A stretch of DNA of 8,567 nt, taken from assembly GCA_036741235.1 (NCBI GenBank), contig DAINSQ010000197.1, positions 1-8,567 of the forward strand, in the 5' to 3' direction. Below the pieces are notes generated by a model that was given only the letters and a program-made list of their open reading frames with translations, did not search any database and was not told where the DNA came from. Below are positions 1-6,839 of this stretch, one piece after another (positions within the stretch are counted from its first letter, which is position 1; each line of letters starts with the position of its first letter). A program made the position numbers and the translations under genes. The stretch is from JABWBR01 sp036741235. Lineage in GTDB: Bacteria > Bacteroidota > Bacteroidia > Chitinophagales > Saprospiraceae.

Positions 1-63
1 GTTGTAGGTTGTAGGTTGTAGGTTGTAGGTTGTAGGTTGTAGGTTGTAGGTTCTATGTTGTAA
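1..63. repeat. GTTGTAG heptamer tandem array
   Basis: Seven perfect consecutive copies of GTTGTAG fill positions 1-49. Two decayed units follow: GTTCTAT at 50-56 and GTTGTAA at 57-63. The array starts at the window edge, so it may extend further upstream. It is non-coding and lies ahead of the typA promoter. A unit of 7 bp without spacers rules out a CRISPR array. Replication slippage is the likely source of the copy number, and length may vary between strains; this is inference. Confidence 0.95.
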
Positions 64-106
64 GTAAAAAAACATACTCATAACTTACAACCTACAACTT
101 ACAACC
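42..106. repeat. Imperfect inverted repeat, 24-bp arms
   Basis: The arm at 42-65 matches the reverse complement of 83-106 at 21 of 24 positions, leaving a 17-nt A-rich loop at 66-82. The right arm is itself a short counter-oriented array (CTTACAAC, CTACAAC, TTACAACC), so the end of the heptamer array can fold onto it. A run of A follows on the plus strand (107-114) rather than T, so this does not look like an intrinsic terminator for a plus-strand transcript. It could form a hairpin or cruciform just upstream of the typA -7 box. Confidence 0.8.
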
Positions 107-117
107 AAAAAAAAGCG

Positions 118-125
118 TACCTTTG
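118..125 (+). promoter_or_regulatory. Putative Bacteroidota -7 box for typA
   Basis: TACCTTTG matches the TAnnTTTG -7 consensus of the Bacteroidota primary sigma factor exactly. It ends 23 nt before the typA ATG, giving a short leader. No convincing TTG -33 element is seen at the usual 17-23 nt upstream, because that position is occupied by the right arm of the inverted repeat. The call therefore rests on the -7 box and its position alone. Confidence 0.55.
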
Positions 126-148
126 CGGCTTCAATTTCAGAAGCTATC

Positions 149-1966
149 ATGCAGAACATCAGAAACATTGCGATTATCGCCCACGTAGACCACGGCAAAA
201 CCACCTTGGTAGACAAAATGCTGCTGGCCGGGCGCTTGTTCAAAGACCACGAAAAGCCAGGTGAACTCATGCTCGACAACAACGACCTAGAGCGCGAACG
301 CGGCATCACCATCCTGGCCAAAAACGTGGCCATTACGTATAAAGACGTAAAAATCAACATCATCGATACGCCGGGTCACAGCGACTTCGGCGGCGAAGTA
401 GAGCGCGTACTCAACATGGCCGACGGCGTACTTTTGCTCGTCGATGCCTTTGAAGGCCCCATGCCCCAAACCCGCTTTGTATTGCAAAAAGCCATTCAGC
501 TGGGGTTAAAGCCCATTGTAGTGGTCAACAAAGTCGACAAACCCAACTGTACGCCGATGGAAGCCCAGGAGGCCGTCTTCGACCTCATGTTCAGCCTCGA
601 CGCCACAGAAGAACAGCTCGACTTCCCCACCCTCTTTGGCTCGGCTAAAAACGGCTGGATGAGCCACGACTGGCAGCAGCCTTCTCCCGATATTACGCCG
701 TTGCTGGACGCCATCATCGAACACATACCGCCGCCGGTAGTTAGCGAAGGCACGCCCCAGATGCTCGTCACCTCGCTCGACCACTCGCCATACATTGGCC
801 GTATTGCCATCGGCAGGGTCAACCGAGGGCAATTGCTCAATGGGCAGCAGGTATCGCTCGTAAAAAAAGACGGCCGCATCGAGCGCAGCAAAATCAGGGG
901 GTTGTATGTTTTTGAAGGTTTTGAGAAAAAAGAAACCGACAAAGTGTTGGCCGGCGAAATATGCGCCATCGTAGGCGTCGACGGCTTCGAAATCGGCGAC
1001 ACCATCGCCGACCCCGAAAACCCCGAAGCGCTGCCCACTATCGCCATTGACGAGCCGACGATCAGCATGGTCTTCACCATCAACGACTCGCCGTTTTTCG
1101 GCCAGGAAGGCAAATTTGTCACCTCTCGTCACGTCAAAGATCGCCTCGAGCGCGAGTTAGAGAAAAATCTGGCCCTGCGCGTTGAGAATACCGATTCGCC
1201 CGATACCCACAAAGTATTTGGCCGCGGGGTACTCCACCTCTCGGTGCTCATCGAAACCATGCGCCGCGAAGGCTACGAACTCCAGATCGGCCAGCCCCAG
1301 GTTATCACCAAACGCATCGACGGCGAATTGCACGAACCCGTCGAAGAACTCAAAATCGACCTGCCCGAGGCCAACGCCGGCACAGCCATCGATATGGTCA
1401 CCCGACGCAAGGGCATCATGCTTTCCATGACGCCCAAAAGCGACCGCGTACACCTCGAATTTGAAATACCCTCCCGCGGCATCATGGGTCTGCGCAGCCA
1501 ACTGCTCACCGCTACGGCCGGCGAAGCCATCATGACGCACCGCTTCAAAGAATTCCAGCCCCACAAAGGCGATATCCCCGGCCGCATCAACGGCTCTTTG
1601 ATCAGTATGGAAACCGGCGAGGCCATCCCCTACTCTATCAACAACCTGCAAGACCGCGGCATTTTCTTCGTGGGCCCCGGCGAGCAGATCTATGAAGGAC
1701 AGGTAGTGGGTGAAAACAGCCGCCCCGGCGACCTGGCCGTGAACCTCACCAAAACCAAAAAGCTGACTAATATGCGCGCCTCCGGCTCTGACGACAAGGT
1801 GCGCCTGATTCCGCCCCGCCGCTTCTCCCTCGAAGAGGCGCTGGAATATATCCAGGAAGACGAATACGTAGAAGTAACGCCAAATAGCATCCGCTTGCGC
1901 AAGATCCTGCTCAAGGACTTTGAACGCAAACGCGCCAAAAACCAGGCGCTCAGCGCAGTGGATTAG
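149..1966 (+). CDS. typA: Ribosome-associated translational GTPase TypA/BipA
   Basis: TypA/BipA is an EF-G-like GTPase that binds the ribosome and helps 50S assembly and growth under stress such as low temperature; this is known for the family. The 605 residues match the usual length of about 600-615. All GTPase motifs are visible: G1 AHVDHGKT at residues 11-18, G2 RERGIT at 49-54, G3 DTPGH at 73-77, G4 NKVD at 127-130 and G5 SA at 165-166. Domain II follows, then the EF-G-like domains III and V and the TypA-specific C-terminal domain, which ends in a basic tail as in other members. The start is the only in-frame ATG giving the canonical N-terminus (MQNIRNIAIIAHVDHGKT). It appears to be transcribed from the -7 box at 118-125. 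No intrinsic terminator is apparent after the stop, so some read-through into the acetyltransferase gene is possible. The gene is intact. Confidence 0.98.
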   Translation: MQNIRNIAIIAHVDHGKTTLVDKMLLAGRLFKDHEKPGELMLDNNDLERERGITILAKNVAITYKDVKINIIDTPGHSDFGGEVERVLNMADGVLLLVDAFEGPMPQTRFVLQKAIQLGLKPIVVVNKVDKPNCTPMEAQEAVFDLMFSLDATEEQLDFPTLFGSAKNGWMSHDWQQPSPDITPLLDAIIEHIPPPVVSEGTPQMLVTSLDHSPYIGRIAIGRVNRGQLLNGQQVSLVKKDGRIERSKIRGLYVFEGFEKKETDKVLAGEICAIVGVDGFEIGDTIADPENPEALPTIAIDEPTISMVFTINDSPFFGQEGKFVTSRHVKDRLERELEKNLALRVENTDSPDTHKVFGRGVLHLSVLIETMRREGYELQIGQPQVITKRIDGELHEPVEELKIDLPEANAGTAIDMVTRRKGIMLSMTPKSDRVHLEFEIPSRGIMGLRSQLLTATAGEAIMTHRFKEFQPHKGDIPGRINGSLISMETGEAIPYSINNLQDRGIFFVGPGEQIYEGQVVGENSRPGDLAVNLTKTKKLTNMRASGSDDKVRLIPPRRFSLEEALEYIQEDEYVEVTPNSIRLRKILLKDFERKRAKNQALSAVD

Positions 1967-1997
1967 AGAGTGTGAGAGTGTGGGAGTGTGGGAGGGT
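1966..1997. repeat. 8-bp imperfect tandem array after typA
   Basis: Four consecutive octamers are seen: GAGAGTGT, GAGAGTGT, GGGAGTGT and GGGAGGGT. The first base of the array is the last base of the typA TAG stop codon. The array occupies half of the 61-bp gap before the acetyltransferase gene. It is purine-rich on the plus strand, has no hairpin potential and does not resemble a terminator. Confidence 0.85.
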
Positions 1998-2027
1998 GAG
2001 AAACTAGTAAATCCTGAGTCATTATCC

Positions 2028-2543
2028 ATGAATTACCTGATTCAAACAGCCCGTCTCACACTCCGCCCATTCGCGCCGGAGGATGCGCCTCACCTTTTCG
2101 AGCTCAACAACGACCCAGAGGTCATCAAATACACCGGCGATCCGCCGTTTGAAAGCGAGCGGGCTGCGCTGGAATTCATTTTACAATACGATCAATACGA
2201 GCGCTACGGCATGGGCCGCTGGACCGTGCTGGAAAAAAACACAGGTGAATATCTGGGCTGGTGCGGACTAAAATACATTGCTTCGCTTGATGAAGTAGAC
2301 ATAGGTTTTCGCTTTATGCAAAAGCACTGGGGCAAGGGCTACGCCACTGAAAGCGCTGCGGCTTGCCTTCGATATGGATTTGAAACGCTGGGCTTACGGC
2401 GCATCGTGGGCCGCGCCATGAAAGCCAATACGGGCTCAATCCGCGTATTGGAAAAGATAGGCCTGCGCTTCGAGGCCGAGATTGACTTTGAGGAGCATCC
2501 GGGGGTGTTGTATGGGGCGCTTGCACTTCCCAAGAAAAATTAG
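2028..2543 (+). CDS. GNAT N-acetyltransferase, RimJ/RimL type
   Basis: This 171-residue protein fits the Acetyltransf_3 (RimJ/RimL-like) branch of the GNAT superfamily, which moves acetyl from acetyl-CoA to an amine, often a protein N-terminus or small molecule. The N-terminus TARLTLRPFAPEDA (residues 7-20) is the typical first strand and helix. The pantetheine/pyrophosphate-binding motif A is clear as KHWGKGYATE at 99-108. The later ANTGSIRVLEKIGL segment (133-146) is the usual N-x-x-S-x-x-x-L-x-K-x-G-F/L signature. The frame is open back to an ATG at 1920, but the ATG at 2028 was chosen because the family homology begins just after it and the extension would overlap typA and translate the 8-bp repeat. 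The substrate cannot be inferred. Its position between typA and the copper operon gives no functional clue. Its 3' end carries the -33 element of the next transcription unit. Confidence 0.9.
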   Translation: MNYLIQTARLTLRPFAPEDAPHLFELNNDPEVIKYTGDPPFESERAALEFILQYDQYERYGMGRWTVLEKNTGEYLGWCGLKYIASLDEVDIGFRFMQKHWGKGYATESAAACLRYGFETLGLRRIVGRAMKANTGSIRVLEKIGLRFEAEIDFEEHPGVLYGALALPKKN

Positions 2544-2551
2544 CATATTTG
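2521..2551 (+). promoter_or_regulatory. Putative promoter of the copper-efflux operon
   Basis: TTG at 2521-2523, a 20-nt spacer and CATATTTG at 2544-2551 (7 of 8 against TAnnTTTG) match the spacing of Bacteroidota promoters. The -33 element lies inside the end of the acetyltransferase gene, and the -7 box begins directly after that gene's stop codon. The expected start site falls about 10-15 nt before the ATG at 2571. A perfect 8-bp palindrome, GCAATTGC (2559-2566), sits at the expected start site. It could be part of an operator, but it is too short to assign. Confidence 0.45.
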
Positions 2552-2570
2552 TGTCCTGGCAATTGCGCGT

Positions 2571-2969
2571 ATGTTAAAAAACCTATCCATAGGACTCCTC
2601 GCCGGCCTTTTGTTCGTTTCGCAAACGGGCATCAGGGTGGATATTCACGCCTGTGGAGAAGAAGAAGCCATACGTTTTCTAGGATTGCACTTCGGCATAC
2701 ATTGCTCCTGCCCCGATTGGCACCACGACACGCCCAATGATTGTTGCGACGACGAGCAGTTGTTTGTAAAAGCCGCTACCTCTCACTGGATCGGCGCCTC
2801 CGGCGTATCGCTTCCCGACAAGGCAGATTTTATCGCTTCATTGCCGCCGCTGCCGGTCTTGAACCATATTATTCCTGTCATTGACCACGCTCCGCCGCCC
2901 GATGGCGGTCTTAGCCCGCCAGGACGAGCTCCGGCTTTGTTTCTTTTGAACTGTATATTCAGGTTGTAG
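2571..2969 (+). CDS. Small exported Cys/His-rich protein, HYC_CC_PP-like
   Basis: This 132-residue protein opens with a signal peptide or membrane anchor (MLKNLSIGLLAGLLFVSQTG). A cluster of possible metal ligands follows: H26, C28, H40, H44, C45, C47, H51, H52 and the pair C58-C59. The order is H-x-C after the signal, a CC pair followed by DDE, then a proline-rich stretch (PPP at about 108-110) and a short hydrophobic C-terminus. It resembles the Bacteroidota family named HYC_CC_PP for its conserved motifs, which I recall as being found near metal-efflux genes; here the first motif is HAC rather than HYC. Family membership is from memory of the pattern. It is the first gene of the copper-efflux cluster, just after a promoter and 54 bp ahead of the DUF3347 gene. 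A role in periplasmic copper binding is inference, as no function is established to my knowledge. Its last codons contain one copy of the heptamer repeat unit. Confidence 0.65.
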   Translation: MLKNLSIGLLAGLLFVSQTGIRVDIHACGEEEAIRFLGLHFGIHCSCPDWHHDTPNDCCDDEQLFVKAATSHWIGASGVSLPDKADFIASLPPLPVLNHIIPVIDHAPPPDGGLSPPGRAPALFLLNCIFRL

Positions 2970-3023
2970 GTCTTTTTTGGATTGCGATTTCAAGAAAGAT
3001 TGCTCAACTAATGCAGTGAAATA

Positions 3024-3626
3024 ATGAGAATGATAAGTTTGTTGATTGGCGCTATGGCTTTGGCGAGCTGTGGCGACAATACCGCAACCGGCCATGCGCA
3101 CCAGTCGCCGCCGGCACAGGCGCCCGCTGCTCCGGTGAAAAAGGAAGTCCAGACGGTCCGCCCTGTTTTTGAGCGGGTAGACCCCTATATCAGGCGGCAT
3201 ATCGACGCAGTCGTGGGGCAATACCTGCACATCAAAGACGCGCTCGTAGTAGCCCAACCCGCCGGCGTGCCGGCTATCGCCCAACAAATACAGGTTGAGT
3301 TAAAGGGCGTGGATAAATCCTATCTTAGCTTTCCGCAAAAGGCGGCATACGACAAGACAGCTATGGATTTGCGCAAGCATATAGATAAATTGGCAGCCAC
3401 AAAGGATTTGGCAGGCCAACGCATCATCCTGGAGCCGTTGTCACTCGCCGTTTTTCAACTTGTCAAGGATTTCGGCTACCGCAGCAGCCTCTATCGCGAA
3501 TACTGCCCCATGGCCTTCGACAACCGCGGCGCAGCCTGGCTGAGCGACTCCGATTCCATTCGCAACCCATATTTCGGCGACGAGATGCTCGCCTGCGGAA
3601 CCGTTACCGACATCCTAAATCGCTGA
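3024..3626 (+). CDS. DUF3347 lipoprotein, putative periplasmic copper-binding
   Basis: This is a 200-residue predicted lipoprotein. The signal peptide ends in the lipobox LASC with the lipidated cysteine at position 16, followed by a Pro/Ala-rich linker with His residues. The body from about residue 55 matches the DUF3347 pattern: YLHIKDALV, then a helical region, then YCPMA (160-164), WLS and NPYFGDEML.CG (181-192). C161, M163, M188 and C191 are plausible soft-metal ligands. In Bacteroidota this domain occurs alone or at the C-terminus of CusB-type adaptors (established association, from memory). Here it is separate and sits four bases upstream of cusA, so the two are surely co-transcribed and perhaps translationally coupled. 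A periplasmic metal-handing role similar to that of CusF is inference. A second in-frame ATG at 3030 would remove only two residues. The second likely start does not change the lipobox. Confidence 0.85.
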   Translation: MRMISLLIGAMALASCGDNTATGHAHQSPPAQAPAAPVKKEVQTVRPVFERVDPYIRRHIDAVVGQYLHIKDALVVAQPAGVPAIAQQIQVELKGVDKSYLSFPQKAAYDKTAMDLRKHIDKLAATKDLAGQRIILEPLSLAVFQLVKDFGYRSSLYREYCPMAFDNRGAAWLSDSDSIRNPYFGDEMLACGTVTDILNR

Positions 3627-3630
3627 TCGT

Positions 3631-6600
3631 ATGGTACAATGGTTAATTAACTGGTCATTGCAAAACCGGCTGATCGTCATCATGTTTGCCGCAGGGCTCT
3701 TCGGCTGGGGCGTGCTGTCGGTGCAGCGCAACCCTATCGATGCCATCCCCGACCTGTCGGAAAACCAGGTCATCGTATTTACCGAGTGGATGGGCCGCAG
3801 CCCGCAGATCATAGAAGACCAGGTGACTTACCCGCTGGTATCCAATCTGCAAGGTATACCCAAGGTCAAAAATATTCGCGGCGCTTCGATGTTCGGCATG
3901 AGTTTCGTTTATATCATCTTTGAAGACAACGTCGATATTTACTGGGCGCGCACCCGCGTGACCGAACGGCTCAGCTTTGCGCAGCGCCTGCTGCCCGCCG
4001 GAGTGATGCCCACACTGGGCCCCGACGGCACCGGCGTGGGGCATATATATTGGTATACCCTCGACGCGCCGGATATAGACCTGGCCGAGCAGCGCGCTTT
4101 ACAAGACTGGTACGTCAAATTCGCCCTGCAAACTACGCCGGGTGTGGCCGAAGTAGCTTCTTTCGGCGGTTTTGAAAAACAATACCAGATTGTTGTAGAC
4201 CCGCTCAAACTGCAATTCTACCGCCTGTCGCTGATGCAGGTGATGCAGGCCGTTCGGACCAACAACAACGATGTGGGCGGCCGCAAATTTGAAATGTCGG
4301 ATATTGCTTATGTTATTCGAGGTTTGGGATATATTGAAAATAAAAGCGACCTCGAAGAAATGGCGGTAGCCACCGTCGACGGATTGCCCGTCAGGCTGCG
4401 CGATGTGGCTACCATACAGATGGGCGGCGAACAGCGGCTCGGCATCTTTGACGAAAACGGCGAGGGCGAGGTAGTCGGCGGTATCGTGGTGATGCGCTAC
4501 GGCGAAAATGCGGACCAGGTGATCCAGGCCGTCAAGGCAAAATTGCAGGAAATCGAAAAAGGCCTGCCCCAGGGCGTTCGTTTCAAAACGGCATACGACC
4601 GCAGCATCCTGATCGAAGAAGCCATCGCTTCGGTAAAAAACACCCTGATTGAAGAGATGGTCGCGGTGTCTATTGTGGTGTTGCTTTTTCTCTTCCACTG
4701 GCGCAGCGCCTTGATTATTCTCATCCAATTGCCTATTTCGGTAGCCATCGGCTTTATCTTGCTGGAAGCTTTCGGCATCTCGTCCAATATCATGTCGCTT
4801 ACGGGCATCGCCCTGGCTATCGGGGTAGTCGTCGACGACGGTATTGTGATGGTGGAAAACGCCTACCGACACCTCTCGGAGCGTATGCAGTTGACACCCG
4901 GCGAAAAATTAAGCGCGGGAGAACGCCTGCAACTTATCGCTCGTTCGTCGCGACAGGTGGGGCCCGGGGTGTTTTACTCCACCATTGTGGTTATCGCGTC
5001 ATTCCTGCCGGTATTTTTACTTACCGGCATGGAAGGCAAGTTATTCCACCCGCTGGCCTGGACCAAAACCTTTATCCTGCTTGTCGACGCCGTCATTGCC
5101 ATTACGCTTACCCCGGTTTTGATTACTTTATTATTAAAAGGCAAGCTGCGCCCCGAAGAAGAAAACCCGCTCAACCGGGTATTAGAGCGCATCTACACCC
5201 CGATACTGGGCTGGTGTCTGCGCTGGCGCAAAACAACGCTGGCTTTGATGATCGCCGCTTTGGCTGCCGGTTTTGCCATGTTGTCAAAATTGGGTACCGA
5301 GTTTATGCCCCCTCTCGACGAAGGGTCGCTGCTTTTTATGCCGGTAACCCTGCCCGATGTATCCAACAGCGAGATCAAACGGATTTTGCAGGTACAAGAC
5401 AAGCTCATCAGCTCCGTGCCCGAGGTGAGCTACGTATTGGGCAAAGCCGGCAGGGCAAGCACAGCCACCGACAATGCCCCCATCAGCATGATCGAAACCA
5501 TCATCCTGCTCAAACCCCGGCATGAATGGCGGCCCGGCGTTGACAAAGACAGCGTTATCAACGAACTCAATGGACTGCTGCAATTTCCGGGCGTCACCAA
5601 CGGCTGGACCCAGCCCATCATCAACCGCATTAATATGCTCTCTACCGGTATTCGCACCGATGTGGGCATCAAAGTTTACGGCCAGCGCTCCGACAGTATC
5701 AACTTGCTGGCGCAATCGCTCAAAAAAGCCCTCGAAGGGGTGCCCGGCGTCAGCGACCTGTACGTGGAGCCCATCACCGGCGGCAAATACATCGATATAG
5801 ACCTCAAACGCGAGGAACTGGGCCGCTACGGCCTAAGCGTCGACGACGTAAATACCGTTATAGAAAGCGCACTGGGCGGTATGACCCTCACCGCCACCAT
5901 CGAGGGCCGCCGCCGGTTTGGCATCAATTTGCGGTATGCGCAAGATTACCGCAACAGCCTCCAGGCCCTGCGACAATTACAGGTGCAGACCATAGACTAC
6001 GGCCCCATCCCCCTGGAGGCCGTCGCCGACATAAGGCTCAGCGAGGGTCCGCCGATGATCAACTCGGAAAACGCCATGTTGCGCGGCGCCGTTTTGTTTA
6101 ACGTACGCGGCCGAGACCTGGGCAGTGCCGTACAGGAAGCCCAGAATCGAATAAGGCAAAGCATAGACAAATTGCCCAAAGGTTATTTCCTCGACTGGAG
6201 CGGGCAATGGGAAAACCAACTGCGCGCAAACCGCACCCTGCAGATGATTGTACCTATTGTCATTGCCATTATTTTTCTGGTATTATACATGACCTACCAT
6301 TCCGTCAAGGAGGCCATGATCACTATGATCACCGTACCTACGGCGCTGGTGGGCGGCGTGGCGATGGTGTACGCCTACGGCGTCAATTTATCGGTCGCCG
6401 TTGCCGTCGGTTTTATCGCCCTGTTTGGTATGGCCATCGAAACCGCCATGCTCATGACCATCTACCTCAACGAGGCGATGGGCAAGCTGGTTGAATTAAA
6501 AGGCAATTCAAGCCAGACTATCACCAAAAACGACTTGCGGCAGTATGTCATTGAAGGCGCCGCCAAACGCTTGCGCCCCAAATTGATGACCGTGTCGGTT

Positions 6601-6798
6601 TCGCTGTTTGGCCTGGTTCCAATTCTGTGGGCCACCGGCGCCGGTAGCGATGTGATGCAACCTATTACAATTCCCCTGATCGGCGGCACAATTTCTTCTA
6701 CGATTTATGTGCTGCTGGTTACGCCCGTGGTGTTTGAGATGATGAAGGAGTGGGAGCTCCGGCGAAAGGGAAGGATGGAGATTGTAGACGCCGAATGA
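3631..6798 (+). CDS. cusA: CusA-type copper/silver RND efflux pump
   Basis: This is an inner-membrane heavy-metal RND transporter. It uses proton influx to drive Cu(I)/Ag(I) from periplasm or cytoplasm through a tripartite complex. At 1055 residues it matches E. coli CusA (1047). TM1 is at about residues 14-31, followed by the large periplasmic loop. TM2-TM6 start near 335 and include VDDGIVMVEN (401-410), a second loop lies at about 550-860, and TM8-TM12 follow. The three methionines of the E. coli copper site (M573, M623, M672) correspond to M570 in LLFMP, M620 in APISMIET and M669 in NRINMLSTGI, with identical spacing of 50 and 49. Proton-relay residues D405, E939 and K984 correspond to D402, E937 and K984. 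These features favour Cu/Ag over the Co/Zn/Cd pump CzcA. Two other relay methionines seem lost: M403 and M486 align with V and L, and M501 aligns with I. The ATG lies four bases after the DUF3347 stop codon. Confidence 0.95.
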   Translation: MVQWLINWSLQNRLIVIMFAAGLFGWGVLSVQRNPIDAIPDLSENQVIVFTEWMGRSPQIIEDQVTYPLVSNLQGIPKVKNIRGASMFGMSFVYIIFEDNVDIYWARTRVTERLSFAQRLLPAGVMPTLGPDGTGVGHIYWYTLDAPDIDLAEQRALQDWYVKFALQTTPGVAEVASFGGFEKQYQIVVDPLKLQFYRLSLMQVMQAVRTNNNDVGGRKFEMSDIAYVIRGLGYIENKSDLEEMAVATVDGLPVRLRDVATIQMGGEQRLGIFDENGEGEVVGGIVVMRYGENADQVIQAVKAKLQEIEKGLPQGVRFKTAYDRSILIEEAIASVKNTLIEEMVAVSIVVLLFLFHWRSALIILIQLPISVAIGFILLEAFGISSNIMSLTGIALAIGVVVDDGIVMVENAYRHLSERMQLTPGEKLSAGERLQLIARSSRQVGPGVFYSTIVVIASFLPVFLLTGMEGKLFHPLAWTKTFILLVDAVIAITLTPVLITLLLKGKLRPEEENPLNRVLERIYTPILGWCLRWRKTTLALMIAALAAGFAMLSKLGTEFMPPLDEGSLLFMPVTLPDVSNSEIKRILQVQDKLISSVPEVSYVLGKAGRASTATDNAPISMIETIILLKPRHEWRPGVDKDSVINELNGLLQFPGVTNGWTQPIINRINMLSTGIRTDVGIKVYGQRSDSINLLAQSLKKALEGVPGVSDLYVEPITGGKYIDIDLKREELGRYGLSVDDVNTVIESALGGMTLTATIEGRRRFGINLRYAQDYRNSLQALRQLQVQTIDYGPIPLEAVADIRLSEGPPMINSENAMLRGAVLFNVRGRDLGSAVQEAQNRIRQSIDKLPKGYFLDWSGQWENQLRANRTLQMIVPIVIAIIFLVLYMTYHSVKEAMITMITVPTALVGGVAMVYAYGVNLSVAVAVGFIALFGMAIETAMLMTIYLNEAMGKLVELKGNSSQTITKNDLRQYVIEGAAKRLRPKLMTVSVSLFGLVPILWATGAGSDVMQPITIPLIGGTISSTIYVLLVTPVVFEMMKEWELRRKGRMEIVDAE

Positions 6799-6815
6799 GA
6801 GGGAGAGAATTTTTT

Positions 6816-6839
6816 AAACCCATAAACCTATAAACTAAT
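6816..6839. repeat. 8-bp imperfect tandem repeat before cusC
   Basis: Three octamers run directly into the start codon of the next gene: AAACCCAT (6816-6823), AAACCTAT (6824-6831) and AAACTAAT (6832-6839). The last unit contains the first two bases of the ATG. The repeat forms most of the AT-rich 39-bp gap between cusA and the outer-membrane channel gene, and so lies exactly where ribosome loading occurs. No promoter box or terminator was recognised in this gap. Confidence 0.75.

Noticed and set aside
1..106. CRISPR-like array
   Set aside because: Unit of 7 bp, no unique spacers and no cas genes in the window.
506..1132. Two overlapping minus-strand open frames opposite typA (208 codons each)
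   Set aside because: Both are antisense to typA in different frames with no signal, motif or own promoter.
1944..1966. GCGC-TCA-GCGC hairpin at the end of typA as a terminator
   Set aside because: The stem is only four base pairs and no T-run follows it.
1920..2027. N-terminal extension of the acetyltransferase to an ATG inside typA
   Set aside because: It would overlap typA by 47 bases and translate the 8-bp repeat; GNAT homology starts just after the ATG at 2028.
1157..2029. Long open frame on the minus strand opposite typA (290 codons)
   Set aside because: It lies fully antisense to a certain gene, its low-complexity composition mirrors the typA codon pattern, and it has no recognisable domain; it is a shadow of GC-rich third positions.
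4099..4872. Minus-strand open frame opposite cusA (257 codons)
   Set aside because: His/Asp/Val-rich shadow of membrane-segment codons, no domain recognised, covered by a clear pump gene.
3631..6798. CzcA (cobalt/zinc/cadmium) identity for the RND pump
   Set aside because: The LLFMP, APISMIET and NRINMLSTGI methionines and the CusA-type TM4 motif fit the copper/silver branch better; no Czc-type partner is seen.
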